Shown piece by piece: positions 38,201 to 49,828 of a DNA stretch of 64,000 bases. Each line of letters begins with the position of its first letter. Within the stretch, counting starts at the first letter, position 1. The translations under genes were made by a program, and so were the position numbers. Under the pieces are notes generated by a model that saw only the letters and a program-made list of their open reading frames with translations, was not told the DNA's origin and did not search any database. This DNA comes from Pachypanchax playfairii. Lineage: Eukaryota > Chordata > Actinopteri > Cyprinodontiformes > Aplocheilidae. Location: NCBI GenBank assembly GCA_006937955.1, contig SSNP01000024.1:1394065-1458064 (forward strand), written 5' to 3'.

Positions 38201-41200
38201 CAGATGCTGTTGGTAGAAATTTGGATTTGTAGTTTAACTTTTTGTAAAGTTGTTTTACTCTGTATTTTATACTTTATTTTTTAAAAATCTAAGATTATTT
38301 TGTTTGGGGAAAAGAATCTCCATGTTCTTGTTGATTTGTTTGTTTTTTTAAAGAGAGCTAAACAACAAATCCTCTTTTACTGTCAACCAAAATTAGCATG
38401 TTTACATGTTAGCATAGGCTACATCCATCCATCCATCCATCCATCCATCCATGGGAGGAATCCGGAGTCCCTGGAGAAAACCATAGGCTACATGTTAGCA
38501 TAAGCTACATGTTAGCATAAATATTAGACACTATTCAGAATTAAAAAGTTTATCTCTGCAACCTGAGATGGTTTTACACCTAGTGCTTGAACTATATTTC
38601 TGATATTGGCAGTCCAGTTTATTGAATCTGTTCATAACAACTGGTCACTCCACTTCGTCTTGTTTTATTTCTAAACTACTTCAATGACCTGAATATGTTG
38701 GAAAAATCTCTGAACATATTGGTTAAATGTGTGAACGGGGCATTGCAAAAACAAGTTCACAAGTTTAAAAATCTCATTCTATTGATCTGCATCAACCCCA
38801 AAGTTTGTTCATGCTAAAAATAAAGGAAAATATTTTCATACCTGTTGCATCATATTTACTTAGCAACAAGATTTGAAGGTCAGAAGGTTGAAAGGAGCTA
38901 AAGTTAAAATCTCATTCCAACCAAACACTGATGTCTTGAAGAAAAATGACCTTTTGTTGCTTCCTTCTGCTTTCTGTTATAAATTACTCTGTTAAAGTAA
39001 ATTAAATAAAACAGTAAAAAAAGGCTTGACATTAAAAAAGAACATGGATTAACCAGTAAAAGGTTGTATTTTAAGTCTGACCATTCTAATTTAGTTTTAC
39101 ATGGTTAATAATATAAAAACTGTAAACTGCCTTTAAAAAAAACTCTGATTATTGTTTTAATATCTACTTTTTCTGGTCTCCAGAGTACCACCATCTTGGC
39201 AGATCACTCATGCTATGTTGCAAAAAATAAAAATACAAATTGAGTTAATTTCACATTTTTGTGTGAGATCAGGCCTGGACTTGAAGCTTGTGTTCATGTT
39301 TTATGCCAAATTACACCTCTGCCAAGTTAGTTTTTTTACACACAATTCCATTAAACTACCCTTACCACTAGATGGCGAATATCCACATTAATGACTTTCA
39401 CTTAAGGATATTCTAAGCTTTACTAAATATTCCCCAAATAACTGTAGCTGCTTTTGCATTTTCTGTTTTACGTTCTTAACACTTTCATCTTATATGGTGA
39501 GCTCATGATTTAAGTTTAATTGCATCAAAATCAGGGTAGAACCTGTCAGATGTGTGAAAACTGGTCAAGCCAGTGAGCAGTGAGCATGCTGGAAACAGGC
39601 TGCTACAGGCTTCCATAGTTTCTAAAAATGACCATATGTCCAGTCTACAGTGAGACAAAAATAAAGGAGTTCTGTAAAGAATCAATTTTATTACCAAAAA
39701 TCAATTTCTATGTTGACGGTGGGTTCAAATTAATCAAAATAACAGGTGTGGATGTGGAGCCAACATTCAGGTTATCTACCTGTCCTGGATTCCTGTTTCT
39801 TAATATTCAGGTAAATCATTCTTTACAGAGGTTGTGTACTTTATTGTGCAAAAAGTTCGCGCTTTACATTTTGAATTTAAAACCTTGTTCATTTTGTCTG
39901 ATTATATCAACATCTGGGAACAATCTGAGCTACAACACAGTGAAGGGATGTTTTTAATGGGAAATATATTATGCAATTTGACTCTGTTCTTTACCACACT
40001 TGTTAATTTACCTTAGAACAAATATCAGACCAACTCTACCTCTGTGAGTGTGTGTTTAATTTTTATACAGTCCTGACTATAGAAAATACATTTAATAATT
40101 AAGTTACATTGTGGGCTGAAAACATTGTTAATTTTTGCATCTTTTCTTACGTTGTTCCTGGACACTTGGTCAGACATTCGAGACAGAATCCCGGAGCTTT
40201 ACAATCTCCATCCATTTTCTTCTTGTCACGACTTTTAAACAAAACACTTTGTTTTATCACAAGTTTCTTCTTGTTTTACTGCTTTGTGAAGATTCTGGGT
40301 TTGTTTTAAGACTTAAAGTTGAACTGATGACAGGTGTGAGGGTGGATGTTTGAGAAAACCAGTGTGTGTTTATTAGTATCATCATTCTCCTTTTCCCGCT
40401 ACAGAAAACTTTTGCCTTTAATACAACACAGAGTTGAGAGCAACTGTACGCCTTCTGTTTGATTATTAAAACGAGTCCCCTGCTGTGTGTGTATGTATTA
40501 TACTCCTGTGATGATGAATACATGTCTGCTCTGCTTTTTTCTGACAACTGAGAGGATCTATTCATGGCTGCTCCAGCGAGGAGCAGGGTGTGTGTGGGTT
40601 TGTGGATAGCTGTCACTCATCTTCTATTGCTTTATTCCATCAGTGTGAATTAAATTTGGCAAAGTTGAGCTCAATATTTATGTGATCACAGGAGGATTTT
40701 GCTGCTGCCAAAAATTTACTTCCCTTCAGCTCACAGAAGAGTCTGTGTTTATCTAGTCTTAATGATACCATGATTCTGAACTTGTATTAACTTGAGAGTT
40801 TGACTAAAGTTTCAGGGGTACACGCTCTTAATGAAAACATAATTGGGTCCTTTTTCTCTTTTTTTCTTTGTCCTTTCTCGCTTCTATACTAGCTATTCTC
40901 TTTGATTTCTTCCTTTCATTTGACAACTGTCTAACACATCAAATCTATATCTGCAGGATATGATGCTGTACTCCCTGCATCTCCCCGTGCGTCATCTCCT
41001 TCACTTTTATCAGCCTCAGCTCTTGCTTTGTGGAACTGCCTCCTCTCCACTTCTCCACAAGCTGTGAGTGTCAGCTGTTATCCCATCAGTTCCTGTTGCT
41101 GCTTCTGTCTTGTTGTTCTACTCTATCCATTTGGCTGCCTTTTTTCCCCCTCTGTCTCTTCTCCTGGCTGTCTGGCTCAGGCCTCCCACTCACTCGCTCT

Positions 41201-43240
41201 CCTCAGTAGCCCTGTTTTGATTGACTCTGGAGGCTAAATTTCCTTTCCGAGATTGAGGTAAAGCCACAATGCTGTGATAATACTCTTTTGTTAGGGTTTT
41301 TCATGAACCATGTGAACTTTGAGTTTGAAGTGAGGTTGTGTGAAGTGCAATCAGGATCTTATCTGCAGTGGACGGCTGACAGACCGATCTCAGTTTGGAG
41401 AATCGGGGAGAAATTCCTGGTAGAGGAATCAAATTAGTTTGTTCAAGAGTAAATTTTACTCATCTGAAGCAACATGAGCTCTAAACTCTCCAAGCAGACT
41501 GATTGGAAGCAGGAAACCTTTTTCCTAAAACATGCAACTTTTTCATGAGGCTGTTGGTTACAAGGTTTCTGAACCTCAAGGTTGAAGATTGTGTTGAAAT
41601 GATGATTTCAACCCAATCAGCTGGTTCCTTAAATAGGAAATGTTTGATTTTTATAAACTGACTTGATGTTTCTGTAAAGTGACTTGAAATGGCTTTGTCA
41701 TGAATCAGCGCTTTATAAATAAACATGAATTTAATTGATTTAACAAAACAATAAAAAGAGTGAGTTGGCAAATATTGTAAAAGTACTGTTAGTAATACAC
41801 AGTTTGCACATCATCATACGAATCTACTTCATTCAAGTTAAGCAATCTTTTAATGAATAACTCAAAACATTCATTATTTTCCAATGTCACAGAGTCACTG
41901 TTTGTTTTTCTTATTCTTAGATCAACTCTGATCTTTTTCAGACTGAGAACAACTTTGATTTATTTTCTACCTCCTGCTGAGAAACCCCACAGGAACCCAG
42001 CTGCTGATGGCTCAGACCTCAGAAATGTGCAAAAACCTTCACTCATCCAATCATGACATTAAAAAGTAGATCCTTCCAGCATATAGTCATGTTTATGACT
42101 TAAATCAGCTGCTGATTGGTCTGTTTAAAGCCCTCTTTGTAATAAGTTGATGTTTTGACCATCACATCCTTGACATCTCAGGAACATCTTGAATGTGGAT
42201 CATCAGTATAAACTTTATTTGGACTCAAGAAGACACAGCTGGTCATGGGTCACAATGTCTCTGCGCTCATTGTTGAGATTTTAAATCTGAAAAGTCAATT
42301 TCACAGTAAAAACAAAATCTTTTTTTAACATTATTCACCTCTATAACCCATATGGAGATGGAGAAGATGGTTGTTCACTGCAGCCAGAACGAGAAGCAAA
42401 AGCAGTAATTCTGTCTGTATTTTGTATAAATTTAAGTATCATTTGTGCATGGTAGAATACTTTCTGAATATTTGATGGATTTTGCATTATTCAGACAAAT
42501 CTCTCACCCCTTGTATCGACCGACTGTTTTCCCATTCATGCTCATCAGCGTGATTTGAAGCTGTTTATTATAACAGGGGAGGCCTGACTGTTACTTTCTA
42601 TGGTTGGTTGCTTTTCTGACACGCCTCTTTGTGACAAGGGAAATGTCACTGTCATACATCAAGCAATTTGTTTGTTTTGGAAGTCGATTGTTATTGCTTT
42701 TGCTTTGATTCATTTTTATCTGTCCATGTCTCCCACACTACTTCTCCGCCTTGGATACAAGTCACAGTCATACTCATAACCTACCATGTGGGAATCAAAT
42801 CCATCAATACTGTCTACAAGTGTGTTTTCTTACGAACAATATTTGATCATTTTATGACTTATTGAATCTTCGTTGTGTGAAATGTTTGGACTCAGACTGG
42901 TAGGTTTATTAATGTAGAATCTGAGATTTGATCCAATGCAATAAACCTCACAAATGTTCCAAATGTGCACACCTGTGTTTGCATAACGTACACATTCCTA
43001 ATGTGCACCACTGAGGAGCATGGAGATATTGTGTTGGTGAATGTTGGGTTGTTGTGCGCTTTGGGTAGTTCTAAACATTTATTGTCGCTGGGTTTCACTG
43101 ATGTTCTTCTTTTTTTTTTGTTGTTGTTGTTATTCATTTTAAATTGCAGGTTACAGGTTAGAGAAATATATTAGGAACTGGTTCTAAATAAGAAATTACT
43201 CATAAATATATTTAGAATTCTGAAGTTGTTTTTGTGAGAA
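35290..43240. other. No gene recognised; microsatellite and SINE scraps
   Basis: Mostly AT-rich. (ATCC)n at 38422-38452 is followed by a scrap of the repeat seen at 45.3 kb (GGAGTCCCTGGAGAAAACC). At 36790-36850 there is a piece with GGGTTCGAAACC, which fits a polymerase III B box, from a tRNA-like SINE. No exon is supported. Confidence 0.35.
36790..36850 (+). repeat. SINE fragment with polymerase III B-box-like sequence
   Basis: AGCAGTGGGTAGCCTGTTAC followed by CTCAGTGAGAATGTCCCGG and GTTCGAAACC resembles the tRNA-like head or tail of a fish SINE/LINE family. It is not an intact tRNA gene; no cloverleaf can be folded around it. Confidence 0.5.
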
Positions 43241-43705
43241 AGTGTAACCTTCGCCAGACCAGAAGTGACGTAGGCCCATCAGCTCCATCAATAGAGACCA
43301 CAGTGCCCTCCAGCGTGGCTGTAAAAAGCAATGTGAAAACCAACCCTGGTTTTACCTACTCAAACAAAAAGTGGACTTTCTCAGATGTTTTTCAAAAAAC
43401 AATGCTAAGCGAAGCTAGCATGAGCTAACTTGTGCTAATATCCTTCCCTTGTTAGACTGGGTGTTGCAAGCTAGCCTTACTGCTTATTTCACAACCCACA
43501 TATCACGTTGCATCTAATTTTTGATATTGTTCTTTCAACAAAGTTGGTAATTAGCAGCTTGGACAACAAGACTTACAATGTACAGATCCCGTCTGCAGAG
43601 CTGAGACTCCGATGAATCTGTGACCCTGTCCCCGCCTGCAGCAGCCCCAGAAGCAGCAGCTGACAGCGGTGCAGATAAAGTTGGGTGCACTGAAGGAGCT
43701 GCTCA

Positions 43706-43975
43706 TTATGTGAGTTGCACCTGATTTTTGCTTCTGTGTCCCATTTTGAACTCCATCACATCACTGGGATGGTAAACCTCCAGTCTGAAGTGGATGTCAC
43801 AAATGACCGCATTTTTTGTAGCCAAGGCAGAAGTGAAATCGCTCCTGTTCAGCTGGACAAAATGCACCAAGGAACAGAAGAAGACTCCGTTTTTGTTTTT
43901 ATTTGGAAATTTGTGGACTCTATGTCCCGACAGCCTGCTGTTTCTACAGCCTCCACAAACACAATCATTTACCAT
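43706..43975 (-). pseudogene. THAP-domain exon of a probable transposon-derived gene, broken
   Basis: Minus-strand reading starts MVNDCVCGGCRNSRLSGHRV and contains HKFPNK and later NAVICDIHF. This gives the zinc pattern C-x2-C (residues 7 and 10, or C5-x4-C10), 48 residues, then C59-x2-H62, with the HKFP and IC-x-x-HF blocks in the expected places: a THAP DNA-binding domain. The invariant Trp (expected near residues 34-36) is replaced, TTG Leu36 standing where TGG would fit. The frame ends soon after, and a possible donor (CAG/gtgcaa) follows EFKMGHRSKN. THAP domains occur in host genes and in P, Kolobok and Harbinger-type transposons. No transposase core is seen, so this looks like a stranded first exon. 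Confidence 0.6.
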
Positions 43976-45254
43976 TTAAAGACAAAGAAACGCAACCTAA
44001 AACTAGTGAACACACTGACTCTCAATAACACCACTGCTCTACCTGATAACTACCTACTCGCTACACGGAGCTGTGGAAACACATAGTATATGAGTTCCTT
44101 CACTTACGTCACATGTCCAGATTACGAAACTTTTAAATAAAAAATTTGTGGTGTTATGTATTGTAAAACCAAAAATACCTCCAATAAACATTTCCAGTAG
44201 TAATTTTTGACATGTCATATGCATTTTAGAACATATTTAACCTGAATCCTGCTCTTTAAGGGTTTTTGCTTGTATGAGTGACATGTTGTGTCATGTTTTT
44301 ATAATCTGATAAATGAAGGGAAAGTCACAACCTAGATATTCCATTACTGGTTCTTAAACTCTGATGATCTCTTCTGTTTTCCATATCAGGTTTCATCCTT
44401 TTACACAGAACTGTGAGATGGTTTAAAACATGATATTTGAAAGATTGGATCCTTTTCAGTATCATATTAACGAGTATGTCTCTTGTTAGATGGACTGCTG
44501 TCAGCTCAGTGGGCGTGTTGATGGTGAATTTAGCTAAGTGATGCACTGAATATGTGGATACAGTTATTAAAGAGATGAATGAGTGGAATTCATGCGTGGT
44601 TGTTTTGTTTTCTTTTTTTGCTCATCAGTAATCTGTTCTAAAGTACAAATATCATGTTAACTTAAGCAGAAAGAGCCTTTCATACCCTGTCAGGGGAAAG
44701 TCCAATTAGATTAATGAATAATGACCATCAAACTGAAATGAATGAGACAGAACTGTACTCAGTTGAAATATCTGTTTTTACTTCTATCTCCATTGTCTAG
44801 GCACTCTTTGATGAGTTGGATTTCAAAGCCGTTCTTTTATATCAAATGTTTTATTCCAACACACAAGTTGAGACGAATAGCAGATTTAAGAGGTGAAGAA
44901 ATAGTTAAAAAAAATGTTTTATTTATATGTTATGTTTATATGTGCAACTAGAACAGCTTTCATATGCATTAATTTCATTCCTTCAAACATCTGGAACCCT
45001 ACTGGAGGTTGGAAACACTAGTCTTCAAAAAGATCATCAGTCGTTTGGTAGAAAGAGTTCATAGGGTTTGGTTTAAAACTTAACATGATGTTTAGTTTAA
45101 CATGTGGTGAATACGAAGAGAACAACCTTTTCACACTCATTCAGCTGTGATCTTTTATACCCTCTATGGATATGGGCATGGTCACCCTGAAAGAGATCCA
45201 CCCATCCATCCACCTGCGTGATCTTGTGCAAGTTCATGGTATCAGTCTCCAGCA

Positions 45255-45495
45255 GTCACTGAGCAAGAGGTGGGATCACACCTTCAGCTGGTTGCCAATC
45301 TATCACAGGGTCTAAGGATGAACAGACATTCATTTACACACTCGTATGATCCCAACAGGCATGTTTTGTGGGAAGAAACTGGAGAAAATTTGCACATGCA
45401 CAAGGAAAACATGCAGAACATTTCCATCAGAATCAAACCCAGGACCACCTTACTGCAAGGCAACATTACTTAACTGCACCACCATGCAGCATCCA
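45255..45495. repeat. Teleost dispersed repeat (LINE/SINE tail type)
   Basis: Contains in order GCCAATCTATCACAGGGTCT, ATTCATTTACACAC, GTGGGAAGAAACTGGAGAAA, GAAAACATGCAGAAC, AAACCCAGGACC, TGCAAGGCAACA and AACTGCACCACCATGCAGC, the recognised phrase order of a very common fish repeat. The open frames across it are accidental. Confidence 0.75.
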
Positions 45496-46716
45496 AACAT
45501 GTCACTGCCCCAGTAACACAACCGCTCTCATCCTCAGATACAGGTTAGGGTTTTCTTTTTTAATGCTCCTTTTGTTTTTTTTTCCACTGAAGACTGATGT
45601 AATTTAATCTGTAAATTGTATAACCTTAAAACTGTCCTTTCAGAACAACAAAAGATTTACAATCTATATAATAATGTACATACAAAGATTTTGTATTTCA
45701 GAGCACACTGCTTTACTTCCAGTTAACAGCAGTATTTGGGTCTTAAAGCATAAAATCCTGCGATTTCTATTGTATTTTAAATTATTTTATTATGAGAAAG
45801 TGCACTGCAGCTCCAGCAGAAAGTATTTCAACCCCCCTGCTGGGATTGCAGACTGGTTACAGAGTAACAGCACCACCAAATGGAGATGTAGAGTACTGCA
45901 GCCTTGAAAAAGGGTTCTGGCAAACTTCCAGATAGTGACAGTAGGGTCATTTAATACTCGATATAAGTGTAACATTTCAATAGCTTTTCTAAAACCATTT
46001 AAAGCAGATATATCTAAATTTATATGGATATATCATAAATAACTTTTTTAACACCAATGGTAAAAGGCTTTTTAATTACTATTAACTGCTAAAAGAAACA
46101 ATAAGCCAAAGTTCTTCTCATCTTTTCTTTAATCTAGAGTTGTTGTTGAGAATCAACTTGTTCAACTCCCCTGAGGCTTTTATACCGTGCTGTCTTAGCA
46201 GGTCTTGAAAGAACAGCATTAAACATGAAACTGATGCCTTGCAAATAGGTAAAGTTACAAACTTTTGAAGTTGTCCGCAGATGTGTGCAATGCCAACGCC
46301 TTCAGGTGAATCTGAAGATGGATGGAGTCGGATTTCTTCGTCTGACAACACTGATGAATGGAAATACTTGAAGGTTAGCAAATTTATTAAAAAGTAAACA
46401 CGAGCATGATCCAGATGTTTTATTTCTAATTATGTTTTTGGAGGAAATCCATATGATACAGGGGCGTACACATGCTTCACTGTAAACTGGGTTTAAGATG
46501 TAAGATTACCAATAGAGAATGTGTGTTGCTTATTTTACCCCGTGGGGATTTGGGTAAGAAAAAAGATCAAAGACTTGCTGGTGATGTCATCCAGCTTGCG
46601 GGAGTCCTTCCTTTGCATATCATATATCAGAGCTCTGAGAGATGGTGCCAGACTGAACCGCTCTGCATGTAATCACATATGCTCACAAAACATATTCCTC
46701 TGACATCATCCTCTAA

Positions 46717-46743
46717 CCCCCCCCCCCCCACACACACACACAC
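46717..46743. repeat. C13-(AC)7 microsatellite
   Basis: A run of 13 C directly followed by about seven AC units. Simple replication-slippage DNA. Confidence 0.95.
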
Positions 46744-48238
46744 CTACAGCCCTCTGCCTTTCTTTTTCACACCTCATAGAGTGGGCAGACCAGAATGAAG
46801 AAGTACTTGGATCAATAGTACTGAAACAGCTGCTCCATAGAGAATAAATCTTGTTTTAAAAATGAGACTCAAAAAGTCACTGTTGAGTAAGGATTAAAAC
46901 TATAAAGAGAGATTTCTTTCAAAGAGGAAGTGGAAGCACTTAGTTTCACTTACAACTAAACCTCTCTGTTCTTTGGAGATGTTTATATTATATATATACA
47001 CATATATTTCATATTTAACAGACTTACTCCTCAGTATCATTTTTTTTCTCAGTGTGCTTCCTCTGTCTTTGTTCTAAATCCAGTGGTTTAACATTAAAAG
47101 GTGTCTGTGTCCATCACATTATGTTGCACCACAGATACTCATTGTGTCCAAATACACTCAGACACAATAATGAGACTCTGGCAGCAGCATTCCAGCTGTG
47201 ATTCTTTGTGAATGCACCATTTCTTACTTCACCATCATGGGACATTTCCTTATGGTTTAGAGACAAAAAGCAGTCAGCCTTGGTCAGGGGCGATGAAAGG
47301 GCTTTGGCAACAGTTTGGAAATGTACGTAATTCAACCCACATGCATGATGTTTTTTTGTGTTTGTGTACTGTATTTGTATTCCTGGAGAGGAGTGTACAC
47401 TGGCCTTCAGAGGGCGGACAAAGCCAGTGTCTGTGGACTAATCAGAGAGTAATAAGCAAAATAAACCTTCCAAGGTCCACTCCACTCTCCACAAACGACC
47501 CTGAGCTCATTGTGGTCTAACCGGCGGTGTATTACTGCTTAATGTACTGTTTGTACCCAGCTTGTACTTTTATTGAGATATTGGATTCCTATTAGGGCTG
47601 CACCTCCAGCTGAGCCTGTCTGTCCTATTGACCAGTGGTAAACTGGACAATTCTATTTATTACTCATATACTAACCGTTCATTCTCATTTGAGTAAGTGA
47701 TGTATATCTTCCGTCTCTTTTGGTCTAAACTGGTCATTCGTCCTGCTTATTTATCCCATCAGCTTCCCCCTTCTTCAGCATGACAGCCTATCATTCACTC
47801 AGACTCGTGGTCTTTAGTTTGGACATGAAACTTTGATCAACTCTGGTGTTTCTGCTATACATCAAGGGAGCACTTTTTGTCATGAATGTCTCTGCATGTT
47901 TAAGTTTTTAACTGCGCATTTGCTGCTAAAGGGATGCAGATGCACCAAGCATCAGCTCCTGAGGGTCAGGCTACAACAAGTTATCTCCACATGGACCCAA
48001 CACCTGCAGGGAGGAGAGTCAAGGTCGAGTGAACTGGCAGGCGAGGGGAGGCAAGAAACAATCCACCGATCTTATGCATGTTTAAAGAGAACAACAAATA
48101 AGCTGGTAACCAACGTGTTTTCCTTTGACACATTATTACAGCTAGTGGGCCTTTATTAGTTTTATTTTTCTTTGTTTGAAGCCTGAGGCAAATATATGCT
48201 AATTACACAGGTAATGAATGTGAGGTGAGGGAGTCCTC

Positions 48239-48252
48239 ATGCTAATATGCAT
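48239..48252. promoter_or_regulatory. Octamer/POU-like palindromic site
   Basis: ATGCTAATATGCAT combines ATGCTAAT with ATATGCAT, resembling paired POU-domain sites. TATGCTAATTAC lies 50 bp upstream (48195-48206). It is about 1.5 kb before dnah2 exon 1. Function is inferred from motifs only. Confidence 0.3.
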
Positions 48253-49329
48253 TTCTCCCAAGCTGAAAAAACACAAAGGGACAAAATGAAAAATGAGTAT
48301 TTTCTAATAAAGCTTCACAGACAAAACGTCTGGAGTCAGACAGGATTCTGTGTAAAATCTCAGACTTTCCTGCAGGAAAGGACTCTGAACTCCTAAGAGG
48401 CAGGCAGAAACAAACGAGATGAGAGCCGGGAGGATGATGGATCTAATAAAAAGAGAGGGGAAATACTGAGAAGGGAGAGAGCGAGTTCAAGGTTGTGTTC
48501 AGATTTAAGGATTGCCTCACCTCATCTTGAAAGACCAAACAGACTTCCCCAGGATTTTATTTTATCAGGGCTCAATTTGTCTGTGTGGTCTATAGCTGGA
48601 AAAAGGAGGTGAAAGGTTCAGAACATTGTTCAGATTTTAAATTCAGTTATTTATTTTAATTGTTTAAAACTAAAAACAAAGAAAATGTATGTTAGACAGA
48701 GAAATAAACTATATTTAGCCTGGGGTAGGATGAAAGTTGAATTAATTTACTTCTGGTGCATGGGTAAATGTCTGTGTGAGTCTCAGTACAAGAATGTTAA
48801 TATTTTTTTAAATGAGGTCCCTTTAGGTTTAGCCCTTCTGCCACTGGATGGAACTTGCTGTTTTAAATTTAATGGTAAAAAAGAGATTCCTGAAATCAAA
48901 TCTTGTTACTGTTTGGGTGAAGCCATAAATCTGAACGGTAGCCCCAAAGGGACAAATTATGTGTTATATATCAGTCTTTGTGACATATGTGACACACAGT
49001 AATGTATTTCACATGTTTTCTATTTAGTATAAACTGAAACTTTCAGTTGTGCAATAACTTTGATAAGCTGTAATTTCACCTGCACGCCAGTAGAGGGCGC
49101 TTGGTTCTGTGAGACGGTAATGTGATGTCACTGTTGTCGTTCTCATTATTTCCTTGTGATTTACAGAGCATTTAATCTGTTCCACAGATCTAGAACCTGG
49201 GTCTGTTACACATAAACGTATAAAACAGCTTAATGCCAATAAATAAATGTAGTGCCGTTTACAAATTTTAAACTTTATACAGAGGAAAAAAATCCTACCA
49301 TCGTAAACATTTTTTTTCCCCGCATGCAT

Positions 49330-49768
49330 CGCGTTTCGTCCGCCAGGTTCTTCCGCTCTTGTAACGGGTTACCTAGGCAACCCAAGCACGCGTTTCTTGT
49401 GGCGACAAACAAATAGCGGCTCTGCTTGAACTCAAGAAACATTTACCAACATTTATATGACACTGCAGCTTTCAGGCTGACATTTTCTAAAAGTTGTGAT
49501 ACAGTCGCAAACCTGTAAAAGTAAAAATCAATGCACTTATGGTTTACGAGGACTCGCGACGGTTAACGGTCACGGTAACTTTGAGTTTTCAAACAGTTTA
49601 ACGTTACGTGTTTGACGCTTTTCAGGGACTCTAACGGAAAACACACGAATACTGAAACTCGCCAATATCCCAAAGTTAAAGACAAACCATTTGTATTCAG
49701 AGAAACTAAGAGTTCATTGTTTAACGTTATAGTTTAAATGAGTTTTCTCGTGTTTCAAAGGTTTATTT
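49330..49768 (+). promoter_or_regulatory. dnah2: Probable dnah2 promoter and 5' untranslated region
   Basis: This 440-bp stretch is locally richer in CpG than the AT-rich DNA to its left (for example GCATCGCG, CTCGCGACGG, AACGTTACG), lies directly upstream of the first coding exon and contains an X-box and a CTTCCG ETS-type core (49350-49355). No TATA box is placed convincingly. An out-of-frame ATG at 49738 opens a 15-codon upstream reading frame that ends inside exon 1. The transcription start cannot be fixed from sequence alone. Confidence 0.6.
49368..49381 (+). promoter_or_regulatory. X-box, RFX-family binding site
   Basis: GTTACC-TA-GGCAAC fits the RFX X-box pattern (RYYNCC, 1-3 bases, RGNAAC) at every position and differs by one base within the half-sites from the symmetric GTTGCC/GGCAAC ideal. 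It lies 388 bp before the dnah2 ATG. RFX2/RFX3, often with FOXJ1, are known to activate motile-cilium genes through such sites. A second overlapping palindrome, GTAAC-GG-GTTAC, spans 49361-49372. Confidence 0.8.
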
Positions 49769-49828
49769 ATGGATTTGGAGGCTGAAACTGGAAAAGAAAT
49801 GGAGGATTCTACTGAGACCGTCCGTCAG
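49769..49828 (+). CDS. dnah2: dnah2 exon 1 (residues 1-20)
   Basis: Encodes MDLEAETGKEMEDSTETVRQ and ends at CAG before gtaaat, phase 0. Acidic and poorly conserved, as expected for the extreme N terminus. An in-frame TGA 30 bp upstream closes the frame, so no longer start exists in this exon. Whether a non-coding exon precedes it is open, because the sequence just upstream (TTTCAAAG) could act as a splice acceptor. Confidence 0.7.

Larger units (their letters stand above)
44110..49320. other. No gene recognised upstream of dnah2
   Basis: AT-rich, with C13 followed by (AC)n at 46717-46743, the repeat at 45.3 kb, and an octamer-type palindrome at 48239. The minus-strand frame 46381-46118 (87 codons) reads protein-like, but no family is recognised. 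Confidence 0.35.

Noticed and set aside
49024..49329. Divergent minus-strand gene sharing the X-box promoter
   Set aside because: The 101-codon frame has no domain and crosses AT-rich DNA; no evidence for a bidirectional gene pair.
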